Assembly (NCBI GenBank): GCA_946408355.1
Contig: CAMJRX010000008.1
Span: forward strand, 1-64,000
DNA: 64,000 nt
Origin: an uncultured Selenomonadales bacterium
GTDB taxonomy: Bacteria; Bacillota; Negativicutes; Selenomonadales; Selenomonadaceae
Direction: 5' to 3'
This document shows, one piece after another, positions 1 through 9,196 of the stretch (the stretch's first letter is position 1; every line of letters begins with the position of its first letter). The position numbers and the translations under genes are program-made. The notes beneath the pieces are model-generated. The model worked only from the letters and a program-made list of their open reading frames with translations, searched no databases and was not told the DNA's origin.

Positions 1-43
1 GGCTTTTATACTCTTTGCTATGATTTTTGATTCTTTAGTGTGA

Positions 44-619
44 ACACGTCCTAGTAAACGCGGCTCAGCTGCTAATGACATTGATATAAACATTCCCGTC
101 GAATTTAAATTTGATGAGCGCACAACAAATCTACAACAAGTTATAGAGAAAATTCGCGAAGTCTTTGAAAATTTTTCTGCCTCACACGAAAAGCAAGAGG
201 CATATCGCGCCCGAATTCTTGACGATAAAAATCGTTTCGCAAATGAAGTTGCTGAGGCATTTGAGATACAAAATTTACCATTGTTAGGCGTCGCGATTGC
301 TCAAGGCGTCAACAATGAGAGTTTTCTGCTTGCTCAAGAACTTTCACAAAGTACAGTATTTAAGCCGAGTTTTATAATTGACGACGGTTTAGCTTCAGAG
401 GAAATTTCTGACGATTTTATCTTCCGCGAGCAGAATCGAAATTATCTGCGCACCGAAAATTTTTCTATCGAAATTATTTCAAGTGATGACGCTAAGTTTT
501 TGTATTTAGAAGGGCGGATTAAAAAATTTGCCTTATTTGAACCAACGGACGCTGAACTCGCCGAATTGAAAAATTTCTACGGGGCAGATGACGCAGATAT
601 TTTGAGTTTTAGACACTAA
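44..619 (+). pseudogene. Remnant or 5'-incomplete gene of unknown function
   Basis: An open frame runs from just after a TGA at 41-43 to a TAA at 617-619, about 191 codons. It reads as a normal acidic soluble protein throughout, including a helical stretch around 126-260 rich in E, K, R and Q. The only initiator in frame is a TTG at 281, which would discard about 80 coding-like codons. No ATG, GTG or TTG lies between 44 and 280, and all three forward frames are closed in the first 45 bases. I infer that the 5' end has been lost or frameshifted, or that the join at the window edge is faulty. I recognise no family. A hairpin terminator follows directly. Confidence 0.45.
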
Positions 620-656
620 AAAATCGCCGAGCCGTTTAAAGCTTGGCGGTTTTTTG
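620..656. terminator. Bidirectional intrinsic terminator
   Basis: Arms at 625-632 and 641-648 (CGCCGAGC with GCTTGGCG, one G-U pair) are flanked by A-rich sequence on the left and a T run on the right. It sits between the forward left-edge remnant and the reverse ABC ATPase gene, so it can serve both. Confidence 0.75.
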
Positions 657-1373
657 TTTGAAAACTTCACGCATTTCTTCCGATTGAAAAACTTCCTGCG
701 CCTTGCCGATTTTTAAAACTTTTTTGTTGAGCAGAATAACTTTGTCGGCGAATCGTTCAATCATTTCTAAATCGTGCGAGATTAAAAGGATTGCCATGTC
801 CTCGACAGATTTTAATTCGGCGACGAGTTCATAAAAAATTCTCATACCGACTTTGTCAACGCCGCTAATAGGTTCGTCTAAAAGTAATAAATCTGGGAGC
901 GGGTCAAGTGCGAGGGCTAACAAAATTCTCTGCAATTCACCGCCTGATAACGCCCCTAATCGCCTATCGATTAAATGTTCTGCCTTGACGCGCCGAAGAT
1001 TTTTAACCACGCGCTCGCGAATGAATTTGGAATTGCAAAGCCAAACCGGTCGCCACGTCAAACAGGCCATAAATAAATCTAAAACTGTCGTCGGGCTTGT
1101 CGCGTCGAATTTCAAAGTTTGCGGAACGTAGCCGATAATTGGTCGGAGGTGTTCGCCTTTCGCGTCAAAGTAATTTAATTTGCCCATATGATTAACTTCA
1201 CCGAGAATAGATTTTAAGAGCGTAGATTTGCCTGCGCCGTTCGGACCGATTAAGGCAGTCAATTCGCCGCAATGAATTGTAAAGTTCACGTCTTCAAAAA
1301 TTGTGAGTTCGCCGACTTTGACTGAAAAATTTTCAATCTGCGTCGTGCAAAGTTTTGATTGATTGTGCCTCAT
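636..1373 (-). CDS. ABC transporter ATP-binding protein
   Basis: A 245-residue ABC ATPase. Visible motifs are Walker A GPNGAGKST at residues 43-51, signature LSGGE at 142-146, Walker B LLLLDEP at 162-168 and a switch histidine in ISHD. The start is the ATG at 1373, which shares the four bases ATGA with the stop of the upstream permease gene. A longer open frame reaching 1559 overlaps the permease and is not credible. The sequence resembles zinc/manganese-type ATPases (ZnuC/MntB-like), but the translationally coupled partner is an ABC-2 permease. Together they probably form a small exporter that pumps a substrate from cytoplasm to outside. The substrate is unknown. Confidence 0.85.
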   Translation of the reverse strand: MRHNQSKLCTTQIENFSVKVGELTIFEDVNFTIHCGELTALIGPNGAGKSTLLKSILGEVNHMGKLNYFDAKGEHLRPIIGYVPQTLKFDATSPTTVLDLFMACLTWRPVWLCNSKFIRERVVKNLRRVKAEHLIDRRLGALSGGELQRILLALALDPLPDLLLLDEPISGVDKVGMRIFYELVAELKSVEDMAILLISHDLEMIERFADKVILLNKKVLKIGKAQEVFQSEEMREVFKQKTAKL

Positions 1374-2110
1374 GACGATAACCTCTTGAACATTTTGATT
1401 GATAACCACAGCAAAAAAATCGCGTAACCTGCCAAAATTAAAATCGACGGTAGGTTGAATCCTTCGCGTAAAAGTTGGGTTGTATGAGTTAACGGTAAAA
1501 TTTCTATAAAGATTCGGACGAGGGGCGGCAATTCTGCTACGGAAAAAAATGTTCCACATAAAAAACTCATCGGCATTAAAAGATACGTGTTTACTTGCGC
1601 TAGTTCCTCATAAGTTTGGACTTTCAACGCCGCGCAGAAACATACGCCCGCAAAAATTATCGAATTGAGTATGATGACAACTAAAAAATTCAGCGGCTCG
1701 GAAAAAATTTCTAAACTTGTACCAAAAATTACTGCGACGCCTAAAATCAGCGAAGTTGAAATTAACGCCCGCACAACTGCCGATAAAATTTTCCCGATAA
1801 CAAATGCGGCAGGCTCAATCGGTGCGCTCAAATATTCTTCCAAGCTTTTATGATAGACGCGCTCGGCGTGGACGGTTGTTATACTCATGTAGCTAACGTT
1901 CATTGTGTTTAGCGCGATAATGCCTGGCACAAGAAAATCTAAATAACTGCCTGATGCAAGATTGATATTTTTTCCTAAACCCCAGCCGAACGCGACAAGA
2001 TAAAGAATGGGCGTCACCAGTCGCGACAAAATAAATTTTTTCAGCCGTCGTCTTAGGACAATCCAATCTCTCCACATGACGGTTGCAATATCTTGAATCA
2101 TGAGTTTCAA
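1370..2110 (-). CDS. ABC-2 type transporter permease
   Basis: A 246-residue polytopic membrane protein with about six hydrophobic segments and the ABC-2 (DrrB/NodJ) layout: a basic N-terminal amphipathic stretch, then helices near residues 30-50, 60-80, 105-130, 140-165, 175-195 and 225-243. The start is the TTG at 2110, seven bases after GAGGA. An ATG three codons later is too far from that site. It forms the membrane part of an exporter with the ATPase gene, which overlaps its stop by four bases. The exported molecule cannot be told from the sequence. Confidence 0.85.
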   Translation of the reverse strand: MKLMIQDIATVMWRDWIVLRRRLKKFILSRLVTPILYLVAFGWGLGKNINLASGSYLDFLVPGIIALNTMNVSYMSITTVHAERVYHKSLEEYLSAPIEPAAFVIGKILSAVVRALISTSLILGVAVIFGTSLEIFSEPLNFLVVIILNSIIFAGVCFCAALKVQTYEELAQVNTYLLMPMSFLCGTFFSVAELPPLVRIFIEILPLTHTTQLLREGFNLPSILILAGYAIFLLWLSIKMFKRLSS

Positions 2111-2135
2111 AGTTTTATCCTCACAAAAAATTAGT

Positions 2136-3590
2136 TCAATGATTTAATTCAATTCTTCCAAGTTCTGAAAAATAATTTGAATCGTGCGTAATGATTATCA
2201 GCGTGCGATTTTTTGTTGCCTCAATCCAGTTTGCAATTAATTTATCCGCAAGATTTTTATCAAGCCCCGCTGTCGGCTCGTCCAAAATCAAAATTTCTGC
2301 GTCTTGCGCCAATGCCAATGCCACTTGCAAACGATTTCTTTCGCCGCCAGATAAATTTTCGCCGTCTTCGCCAATCGGGGCATCAATATCAAAATTTTCA
2401 AGCCCGCACAGTTTCAAAGCCGATAAAATTTCTTCGTCAGAAATATTTTCGTTAAGCATTTTAAAATTCTCACGAATCGACGCGGAAAAAATATAATTTG
2501 TGAACGTCGACGCCGCAATTTTCCCTCCAAGCGCAATTGTTCCGTTATCAGGCATAAAAAGTTTCATCAGCAAGTAAAGCAAAGTCGTTTTACCCGTGCC
2601 GCTTTCCCCTACGATTGCAATTTTTTCGCCGCGTTCAATCGTTAAATTAAAATTTTCAAAGATAGGCTTATCATAGCCAAAACTCAAATCTTTTATCTCG
2701 ACGGCGTGATTTGTCTGCAAAATCTGCGCGGGCGGTAAATTTTTTCCGTCTTCAATTTTAACTGCACGAATTTTTTTCCACGTTCGGAGCGCAAGCTGTA
2801 TTTGAGCAAAAATTTCAAGCGTCGCCAAGAAAATCAAACTCCAAACTGTCAAGCCGATTGTATCAACAACGCTCGCAATTTTTAATAGTATGAAAAAAAA
2901 TCCAGCCGTGTTTATAACTTTAAAAATCGTGTCGAAATGGATTTGCCGCGCAGTTAGTTTAAAAGTTTCATCGCCGAAATTTTGAGCGGCTTGATTGAGG
3001 ATTTTTGTCGCGGGCGTCGTGCCGAAAATTTTTAACTCGTCACGCCCGTCGCTGAAATCTAAAATCTTTTCCCGATAATCCGAATCATCAGCTGTTTTGG
3101 GCTTAATCGGAATTAAGTTGATAAAAAAAATCGCCGGCAACATCAGCGAAAAAAATTTCAGCGACTCAAATAAAAAATACGTCAGCAAAATTGTCACGAG
3201 CGCGGCGGTTGAAATCGGTAAAACAACTCGCGGCAAAAAATCTTTCAATAAATCGACTGAAATTGTTAGCGTGTGCAAAAGTTCGCCTTCGTGAGAGCGT
3301 CCAGACTTCAACGGGAATATTTTTGCGGTGTTTAGGAAAATTTTTTCGCGCAAATCGTCCAAGAGTTTGAAAATTATTTTGTGCGAAATGAATCTGTCTG
3401 CGTAACGGAGCGCGGCGCGTGAAATTCCTGCCGTTCGCACTAAAGTTATCCCGACTGATAGCGAACTTAGCGGCGGGTGCAACGCGGCAGAGGCAATTAA
3501 CCACGCGGCGGACGCCATTAATAAAATTTCGCTCAATGCAGCTGACAAATTCGCGACAATCGCCGGCAAAAATCTTTTAAATCTCGTCAA
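2136..3590 (-). CDS. cydC: CydC-like ABC exporter (fused membrane and ATPase domains)
   Basis: A 484-residue protein whose N-terminal membrane domain carries the CydC-type stretch from LLMASAAWLI (residue 23) through TAGISRAALRYADR (52-65). The C-terminal ATPase has GESGTGKTT at 328-336, LSGGE at 413-417 and LILDEPT at 434-440. CydC partners with CydD to export glutathione or cysteine and support cytochrome bd assembly. It is shorter than usual CydC proteins (about 550-570 residues), with a compressed membrane domain. No cydD or cydAB lies beside it. The TTG start at 3590 overlaps the end of rbgA by 14 bases, so the two are probably cotranscribed. Family assignment is firm; function without a visible partner is uncertain. 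Confidence 0.75.
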   Translation of the reverse strand: MTRFKRFLPAIVANLSAALSEILLMASAAWLIASAALHPPLSSLSVGITLVRTAGISRAALRYADRFISHKIIFKLLDDLREKIFLNTAKIFPLKSGRSHEGELLHTLTISVDLLKDFLPRVVLPISTAALVTILLTYFLFESLKFFSLMLPAIFFINLIPIKPKTADDSDYREKILDFSDGRDELKIFGTTPATKILNQAAQNFGDETFKLTARQIHFDTIFKVINTAGFFFILLKIASVVDTIGLTVWSLIFLATLEIFAQIQLALRTWKKIRAVKIEDGKNLPPAQILQTNHAVEIKDLSFGYDKPIFENFNLTIERGEKIAIVGESGTGKTTLLYLLMKLFMPDNGTIALGGKIAASTFTNYIFSASIRENFKMLNENISDEEILSALKLCGLENFDIDAPIGEDGENLSGGERNRLQVALALAQDAEILILDEPTAGLDKNLADKLIANWIEATKNRTLIIITHDSNYFSELGRIELNH

Positions 3591-4416
3591 GAATTACACG
3601 TCCTAACTTACCTGCGCGGAAATCTGCTAAAACTAAATGCAAAGCCTTATCGGTGTCAATGACGCCGCCTTTTTTTATGCAACCGCGCTTGAGTCCGATT
3701 TTATTTAAAAGTTCGTGCCCGTCAGTAGAAATTTCAATTTTATAGCGTTCAATTAAACCTGCGGGGAATTTTGAAGCTAAAGTCTCCAAAAGTTTGCAAA
3801 CAGTTGGTTCGAGGTCGTGAATTTCGTCGCTGATTGCATAAGTCCATGACAATTTCAGCGCAACTTCCGCGTCATCGAACTTTGGATATAAAATTCCCGG
3901 CGTGTCGAGTAAATCAAGCCCGTCAGCAATTTTAATCCACTGTTTAGCGCGAGTAATGCCGGGTTTATTTTCAATTTTAACGTGATTCATGCCGGCGAGT
4001 TTATTTATCAGCGAAGATTTCCCAACGTTCGGAATTCCTACAATCATAACGCGAGCATTTCTAGGTTTTGCGCCGTGTTTAACTAACTTATGCGTCTTCG
4101 ATTGAGCGATTGATTTAGCTTGGGTAATTAAATTTTTAATTCCAGTGCCTTTTACGGCGTCAACAGCGACTGCGGGAGCAATTTCGCGGAATTTTTTAAG
4201 TGAAACGTCGACATTGGCGGCTAAATCTGATTTTCCTAGAACAATTAAGCGCAATTTATCTTGAATAATTTCATGGAGCATAAGATTTTGACTGCTAATC
4301 GGTATTCTGGCGTCGAGTAATTCAATAACGAGGTCGACGAGCGATAAATTTTCTTGAATAATTCGCTGTGCTTTTTTCATGTGACCCGGAAACCATTGCA
4401 GAGTAGAATTTTGCAT
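3577..4416 (-). CDS. rbgA: Ribosome biogenesis GTPase RbgA (YlqF)
   Basis: A 279-residue circularly permuted GTPase required in Firmicutes for late assembly of the 50S ribosomal subunit. The N-terminus has the family hallmark QWFPGHMKKA at 7-16. The permuted order is visible: the LGKSDL (G4) motif precedes GIPNVGKSS (G1), then KPGITR (G2) and LLDTPGI (G3). The length matches the family. The ATG at 4416 follows GGAGGTGATT at good spacing. It is the first gene of a leftward run with cydC and possibly the ABC-2 pair. Confidence 0.95.
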   Translation of the reverse strand: MQNSTLQWFPGHMKKAQRIIQENLSLVDLVIELLDARIPISSQNLMLHEIIQDKLRLIVLGKSDLAANVDVSLKKFREIAPAVAVDAVKGTGIKNLITQAKSIAQSKTHKLVKHGAKPRNARVMIVGIPNVGKSSLINKLAGMNHVKIENKPGITRAKQWIKIADGLDLLDTPGILYPKFDDAEVALKLSWTYAISDEIHDLEPTVCKLLETLASKFPAGLIERYKIEISTDGHELLNKIGLKRGCIKKGGVIDTDKALHLVLADFRAGKLGRVILDEI

Positions 4417-4564
4417 GAGAAATCACCTCCAAATAAAAAATTAGCCAATAATAAAAATTATCCTGCCCAATTTTGTAATGGCAAACATTTTTTTATACGG
4501 CATTTTTTTTTGTGCGAATGTCTGTTATAATCGGCGCGTGATTAATAGATAAGGAGTGCGCATT

Positions 4565-5362
4565 ATGATAAAACTGTTTGTAACCGACATTGACGGGACA
4601 CTTTTGCCGGTAGGTAGCGGAATTGTTCCCGCTAAAAATATTGAAGCTGTTCAGAAAATGACGGCGGCGGGCGTTAAAGTTGTAATAGCGACGGGCAGAA
4701 TGTATAGTGCCGCGTTGCCGATAGCCGCTCAACTTGGCGTGTCCGTTCCGATTATCGCCTACAACGGCGCATTAATAAAATCTTCGGCTGGCGAAGTTAT
4801 TCACGCGCAATACATGGACGAGGCAAATGTTTTGGAGCTTATAAATTTTTTCAAGGAGCGCGGCTGGCATTTGCAAAGTTATTCGGACGATATTCTTTAC
4901 GTTCCAAAACGCAACGAGCTTGTAAAATTTTATGAGACGATGATAAAAGTTACGGCGGTTGAAGTCGGCTGGGACGGTTTGCGCGAACGTATTAAAGGCG
5001 TTCCAAAACTTTTGACAGTCTCTGATACGCCCGAAGAGGCATTGCGAAAACTTAACGAAGCTAAAAAATTTTTCGACGGCAAAGTAGAAATTACTCGTTC
5101 GGCGGCACGCTTTACAGAGTTTATGAAATTGGGCGTAAGCAAGGCGGGCGCGATTAAAATTTTGGCAGAAAAATTCGGCGTCGACAACGAAGAAATTTTA
5201 GCAATCGGCGACTCGGAAAATGATTTGGCAATGATAACTTCGGTTGGTTGCGGCGTGGCTATGGGTAATGCTGTTGACGCCGTTAAAGCCGCTTGCCCGC
5301 GCATAACTGACACTTGCGAAAACGACGGCTTCGCTAAAGCTGTTTACGATTATGTTTTGTAA
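4565..5362 (+). CDS. HAD-superfamily Cof-type phosphatase
   Basis: A 265-residue haloacid dehalogenase-family hydrolase of the Cof/IIB subgroup. Motif I DIDGTLL is near the N-terminus, motif II is in VVIATGR, a lysine follows in LGVSKAGAIKIL, and motif IV GDSENDLAMI is near the C-terminus. Proteins of this group dephosphorylate sugar phosphates, FMN and similar metabolites; the substrate here is not predictable. I chose the ATG at 4565, eight bases after AAGGAG. A GTG at 4556 overlaps the ribosome binding site. A TATAAT at 4526-4531 may be its promoter. The rapZ operon follows in the same direction. Confidence 0.9.
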   Translation: MIKLFVTDIDGTLLPVGSGIVPAKNIEAVQKMTAAGVKVVIATGRMYSAALPIAAQLGVSVPIIAYNGALIKSSAGEVIHAQYMDEANVLELINFFKERGWHLQSYSDDILYVPKRNELVKFYETMIKVTAVEVGWDGLRERIKGVPKLLTVSDTPEEALRKLNEAKKFFDGKVEITRSAARFTEFMKLGVSKAGAIKILAEKFGVDNEEILAIGDSENDLAMITSVGCGVAMGNAVDAVKAACPRITDTCENDGFAKAVYDYVL

Positions 5363-5374
5363 GGAAAGATTTTT

Positions 5375-6274
5375 ATGGAAGAAACTAAAGAATTCGCAGA
5401 TAAATCGCGGATAATTATCGTGACTGGCATGAGCGGCAGTGGTAAAACTCAAGCTTGCCGATACCTTGAAGACTTAGGATATTTTTGCGTGGACAATCTG
5501 CCGCCCGTCTTTATCCCTAAATTTGTTGAACTTTGCACGCACGCAACGGGGCATTTTAATAAAATGGTTTTCGTCGTCGACACGCGCAGCCGTGAATTTT
5601 TTGACGATTTAGTTCAAGTTCTCGACGACATGGACAAAGACAATCAAGATTATGAAATGCTGTTTATGGACGCCGCCGACGACGTGATTATCCGCCGCTA
5701 TAAAGAGACGCGCCGCCGTCATCCTATGGCACCTGCAACCAGAATTTCTGACGGCGTATTTAAGGAACGCAAAAGGTTGGAAGGCGTGCGCTCAAAGGCG
5801 ACTTACATTATCGACACGTCTAACTTGTCGCGAGCTGAATTGCGCGAAAAAATTCATTTGCTTTTCGGCAAGGGCGACGGCGATATTATGAACATTGCAA
5901 TTTTATCGTTCGGCTTTAAGTTCGGTATGCCACTTGATGCTGATATGGTGCTTGATGTCCGATTTTTGCCGAATCCTTTTTATGTGCAGGAACTCCGACA
6001 TAAAAGCGGAAGCGTTCCCGAAGTTGCCGCCTATATTATGGAGAAAACTGTCACGCAGGAATATCTTAAGCGGCTCGACTCATTTATAGATTTTCTCGTG
6101 CCGCAATATGTTCGCGAGGGCAAAAGTCAACTCGTTATTGCAATCGGTTGTACGGGCGGAATGCATCGTTCGGTTTTTGTAGCTAAGCATATTTACGAAT
6201 TACTTGCTAAAAAAGGTTACGCTGTTAATTTGGAGCATCGCGACCTTATGAAAAACGACGTGTGGGAAGTTTAA
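5375..6274 (+). CDS. rapZ: RNase adapter / nucleotide-binding protein RapZ (YvcJ)
   Basis: A 299-residue P-loop protein. Walker A GMSGSGKT lies at residues 18-25, followed by the family stretch LEDLGYFCVDNLPP. The C-terminal half has the RapZ signature IAIGCTGGMHRSV, used for ligand and RNA binding. In enterobacteria RapZ delivers the sRNA GlmZ to RNase E; in Firmicutes the YvcJ homologue is linked to competence and metabolism. Length is typical. It opens the conserved rapZ-yvcK-whiA operon and ends three bases before yvcK. Confidence 0.95.
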   Translation: MEETKEFADKSRIIIVTGMSGSGKTQACRYLEDLGYFCVDNLPPVFIPKFVELCTHATGHFNKMVFVVDTRSREFFDDLVQVLDDMDKDNQDYEMLFMDAADDVIIRRYKETRRRHPMAPATRISDGVFKERKRLEGVRSKATYIIDTSNLSRAELREKIHLLFGKGDGDIMNIAILSFGFKFGMPLDADMVLDVRFLPNPFYVQELRHKSGSVPEVAAYIMEKTVTQEYLKRLDSFIDFLVPQYVREGKSQLVIAIGCTGGMHRSVFVAKHIYELLAKKGYAVNLEHRDLMKNDVWEV

Positions 6275-6277
6275 ATC

Positions 6278-7567
6278 ATGTTCCATTTATTGAAGTGGCT
6301 TTATCCCGGCATGAAAATGAAACGCTGGTTGTTGCTGTTTGCAATCGGCGTTATACTGTTCAGTCTCGGCGGCGCACTCGCGATTAACTACGAATATCTC
6401 GGACGTGTCGAGGAAGAAATTTTTATGCTGGTTTATCGGGCGGTCGGCAGTTATAATTACATGATAACTGCTGTCGTCGGCGTATTTATCGTGATAATCG
6501 GCTCGTGTCTTATGCTTTGGGCGACGCGCTCAATTATTCGTTCGATAATCGCCGTGCTAATTCCCGACCGTTCGGAAAATCTCGTCGACATGATTTATCA
6601 AGAACGCAAGCTTGGACGCGGACCAGCAGTTACAGTAATAGGTGGCGGGCACGGGCTAAGCGTCCTTCTGCGCGGGATAAAAACTTCTACGAATAACGTT
6701 TCTGCAGTGGTTACGGTTGCTGACGACGGAGGATCTTCTGGGCGTCTACGCGAGGAGTTGGGAATAATTCCGCCCGGCGATTTACGAAATTGTCTGGTTG
6801 CGTTGGCTGATACCGAACCACTTATGGAAAAACTTTTTCAATATCGTTTTGAAGGCGACAGTGCGCTTGCCGGTCACAGTTTCGGAAATTTGTTTATCGC
6901 GGCAATGAATGAAGTTACTGGCGACATGGAGACCGCGTTAAAAGAATCGTCGAAAGTTTTGGCGGTTAAAGGGCGCGTAATTCCTGCAAGTAAAGAACAC
7001 GTTCGACTCGATGCGATTATGAATGACGGCACTGTTGTCGAGGGCGAATCGCAAATTCCTGAAGCGCACAAAAAAATTCGTCGCGTTCAACTCTTCCCTA
7101 AAAAAGTTCAAGCAGTCCCCGCCGCGCTTGAGGCTATTGAATCTGCTGACGCAATTATTCTCGGTCCCGGCAGTTTGTATACTAGTATCATGCCGAATCT
7201 TTTAGTTGACGGCGTCGCCAATGCGCTAAAAAAATCTAAGGCGATTAAAATTTATATCTGCAACGTTTTAACTCAACCTGGCGAGACTGATAATTATACC
7301 GCCGCTCAACACGTTAAGGCGATTTTAGATCACACGGGGCAAGGCGCGATTGATTATGTAATTGTAAATTCGACGCTGATTCCCGAAAATATGTGGCAGG
7401 GTACGGGCGCAAAACCTGTTGAGATTGATGAGGACAAAGTTAACGCGCTGGGTTGCGGGCTTATCAAAGCCGATTTGATGAGCACGACGGAAATTGGTCG
7501 CCACGACCCCGATAAACTCTGCGCGGCGGTTATGAAAATTATTTACAGTATGGGAGGGCGCGGCTAA
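6278..7567 (+). CDS. yvcK: Gluconeogenesis factor YvcK (GlmR/CofD-like)
   Basis: A 429-residue protein of the YvcK/CofD family. The nucleotide-sugar binding core begins with VIGGGHGLSVLLRG near residue 120 and includes VTVADDGGSSGRLR, PPGDLRNC and GHSFGNL. YvcK binds UDP-sugars and supports carbon flow to cell-wall precursors in Firmicutes. Unlike the roughly 320-residue Bacillus protein, this one has an N-terminal extension with two membrane segments (about 18-38 and 61-84), so it is probably membrane anchored. The last two bases of its stop overlap the whiA start region (ATGG), implying coupled translation. Confidence 0.93.
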   Translation: MFHLLKWLYPGMKMKRWLLLFAIGVILFSLGGALAINYEYLGRVEEEIFMLVYRAVGSYNYMITAVVGVFIVIIGSCLMLWATRSIIRSIIAVLIPDRSENLVDMIYQERKLGRGPAVTVIGGGHGLSVLLRGIKTSTNNVSAVVTVADDGGSSGRLREELGIIPPGDLRNCLVALADTEPLMEKLFQYRFEGDSALAGHSFGNLFIAAMNEVTGDMETALKESSKVLAVKGRVIPASKEHVRLDAIMNDGTVVEGESQIPEAHKKIRRVQLFPKKVQAVPAALEAIESADAIILGPGSLYTSIMPNLLVDGVANALKKSKAIKIYICNVLTQPGETDNYTAAQHVKAILDHTGQGAIDYVIVNSTLIPENMWQGTGAKPVEIDEDKVNALGCGLIKADLMSTTEIGRHDPDKLCAAVMKIIYSMGGRG

Positions 7568-8448
7568 TGGCGTCATACGCTCAAGATGTCAAAAACGAAT
7601 TGGCGCATAAGTTTGACGACGACCGCGATTGTCTGTTAGCTGAATTCGTCGCGCTGTTGAAAGTCGGTACAAAAAAAATCGACGGACGCTTAGAATTTAC
7701 AAGTTCCAATGCCGCTGTTGTACGCCGAGTTATTACGCTGGCTAAAAAATTTTTCCCGACCGTCAAGCCGGAAGTCGCCGCCGTTCGTCGAAAAAAATTG
7801 CTTAAAAATTTAATCTACGTCGTCCGATTTATTTTAACGGGCGCAGTGCAAAATTTTTTCGATACGCTCGACATGAACGAATTACTTAAGCGAACACGAT
7901 TTAAGGTTGCTTATATGCGCGGCGCATTTCTGGCAAGCGGAAGCGTCAATCGTCCAGAGACACAATTTCTTTTGCAAATCTTGACGAAAACGGAGGCAGA
8001 GGCTACATTCCTTCAAAAACAAATGGAAAAGCTCGAATTCAACGCAGGAATTTGTCAACGTAAAAAAGTTTTCTTTATCTGGCTACGTGAGGGCGATGCA
8101 ATTTGCGATTTTTTGGGCATGATTGGCGCAACGGAAGCCGTTGAACGCTTTGAAATTGCCCGAAACTTAAAAGAAGTCCGTATGCAAGTCAATCGTGTTG
8201 TTAACATGGAGACGGCAGCTCTTAATAAATCAATCAACGCCGCGCAACGTCAGCTTGCCGATATAAAAATTTTGCTAGATAAAAATGCGCCCGTTCATGA
8301 ACGATTTCGCGAGGCAATGACACTTCGTTTAGAAAATCCTTCGTCTACAGTCGGCGAACTTGCAGAGAAAATCGGCATGAGCCGCGCAGGTTTGCTTTAC
8401 CGTTTCAAAATTATTCACCGTTTGGCTAAAAAATTCAGTAAAAAATAA
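7567..8448 (+). CDS. whiA: DNA-binding protein WhiA
   Basis: A 293-residue WhiA protein. The N-terminal part is the degenerate LAGLIDADG endonuclease-like fold, visible around MRGAFLASGSVNRPE. The C-terminal part is a helix-turn-helix with VGELAEKIGMSRAGL near residue 260. In Streptomyces WhiA is a sporulation regulator; in Firmicutes it is a nucleoid-associated protein affecting division and chromosome segregation. It is the third gene of the rapZ-yvcK-whiA operon, with typical length and no broken motif. Confidence 0.95.
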   Translation: MASYAQDVKNELAHKFDDDRDCLLAEFVALLKVGTKKIDGRLEFTSSNAAVVRRVITLAKKFFPTVKPEVAAVRRKKLLKNLIYVVRFILTGAVQNFFDTLDMNELLKRTRFKVAYMRGAFLASGSVNRPETQFLLQILTKTEAEATFLQKQMEKLEFNAGICQRKKVFFIWLREGDAICDFLGMIGATEAVERFEIARNLKEVRMQVNRVVNMETAALNKSINAAQRQLADIKILLDKNAPVHERFREAMTLRLENPSSTVGELAEKIGMSRAGLLYRFKIIHRLAKKFSKK

Positions 8449-8465
8449 ATTGGAGGTTTTGATAT

Positions 8466-8966
8466 ATGAGGGGCTTGAGTGCCGCCTTTACGACAGATTT
8501 TTTTATTTCGTTCGCAGTGGTTGCAGTTATTCTTTTAATGCTTGGCTTGATAATAAATTTGTATTCGGAGCTGTCAAATATAAAGACGCGCTACAAAAGA
8601 ATGATGGGAGGCTCTGAAGGTACGAGTATTGAGCAAATGCTTTCCGCTCACACAGCTGAAGTCGACGAGGCAGTCAGAAAATATAAAAGTCTTCAAGGGC
8701 AAGTTGACGTCCTCGAAGACCTTATGCGCAGTTCGTTAGCTCGCGTCGCCGTAATTCACTTTGACGCCTTTGAAAAGACCGGGCAAGGTTTAAGTTGGTG
8801 CGTTGCCATTCTCGACAGAAATAACAATGGTGTTGTCTTTTCGTCCATTTGCGGCAATGAAACCGAGCGCAGTTACGTTAAACCGATTGCAGACGGACGC
8901 GCTACAGCAAACTATAAACTTACTAAAGAGGAAGAACAAGCTCTTCGGCAAGCAATGAGCCGCTGA
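8466..8966 (+). CDS. DUF4446 family membrane-anchored protein
   Basis: A 166-residue protein with one N-terminal transmembrane helix (about 12-34), then a coiled coil (about 35-80) and a small globular part around VAVIHFDAFEKTG...SWCVAILDRNNNGVVF. This is the pattern of the DUF4446 family, found in Firmicutes and of unknown biochemical role. It starts 17 bases after whiA behind GGAGG and is probably the last gene of that operon. The coiled coil suggests oligomerisation at the membrane. Confidence 0.75.
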   Translation: MRGLSAAFTTDFFISFAVVAVILLMLGLIINLYSELSNIKTRYKRMMGGSEGTSIEQMLSAHTAEVDEAVRKYKSLQGQVDVLEDLMRSSLARVAVIHFDAFEKTGQGLSWCVAILDRNNNGVVFSSICGNETERSYVKPIADGRATANYKLTKEEEQALRQAMSR

Positions 8967-9196
8967 GAAGTTTTTTACATTAAAAAACCCATAAATCATA
9001 CCTTAAGCCTGTAAAGTAAAAATTTTTAATAAAGCGTTGTTAATTGTAATATTGACTGCTGAATTTGACAACCTACGAGCACGACGCTAAATATTTCCGT
9101 CAATATATAAAAGTTTTTGAAAGAGATATTTTTTTATCCCCATGCAGGGCTTATTTTTTTTGCTCAAGTTGATTAAAATTAATTGCGGGTGATTAA

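Noticed and set aside
636-1559. Full 307-codon frame for the ABC ATPase
   Set aside because: The first 62 codons overlap the permease gene and have no ATPase character. The ATG at 1373 is coupled to the permease stop.
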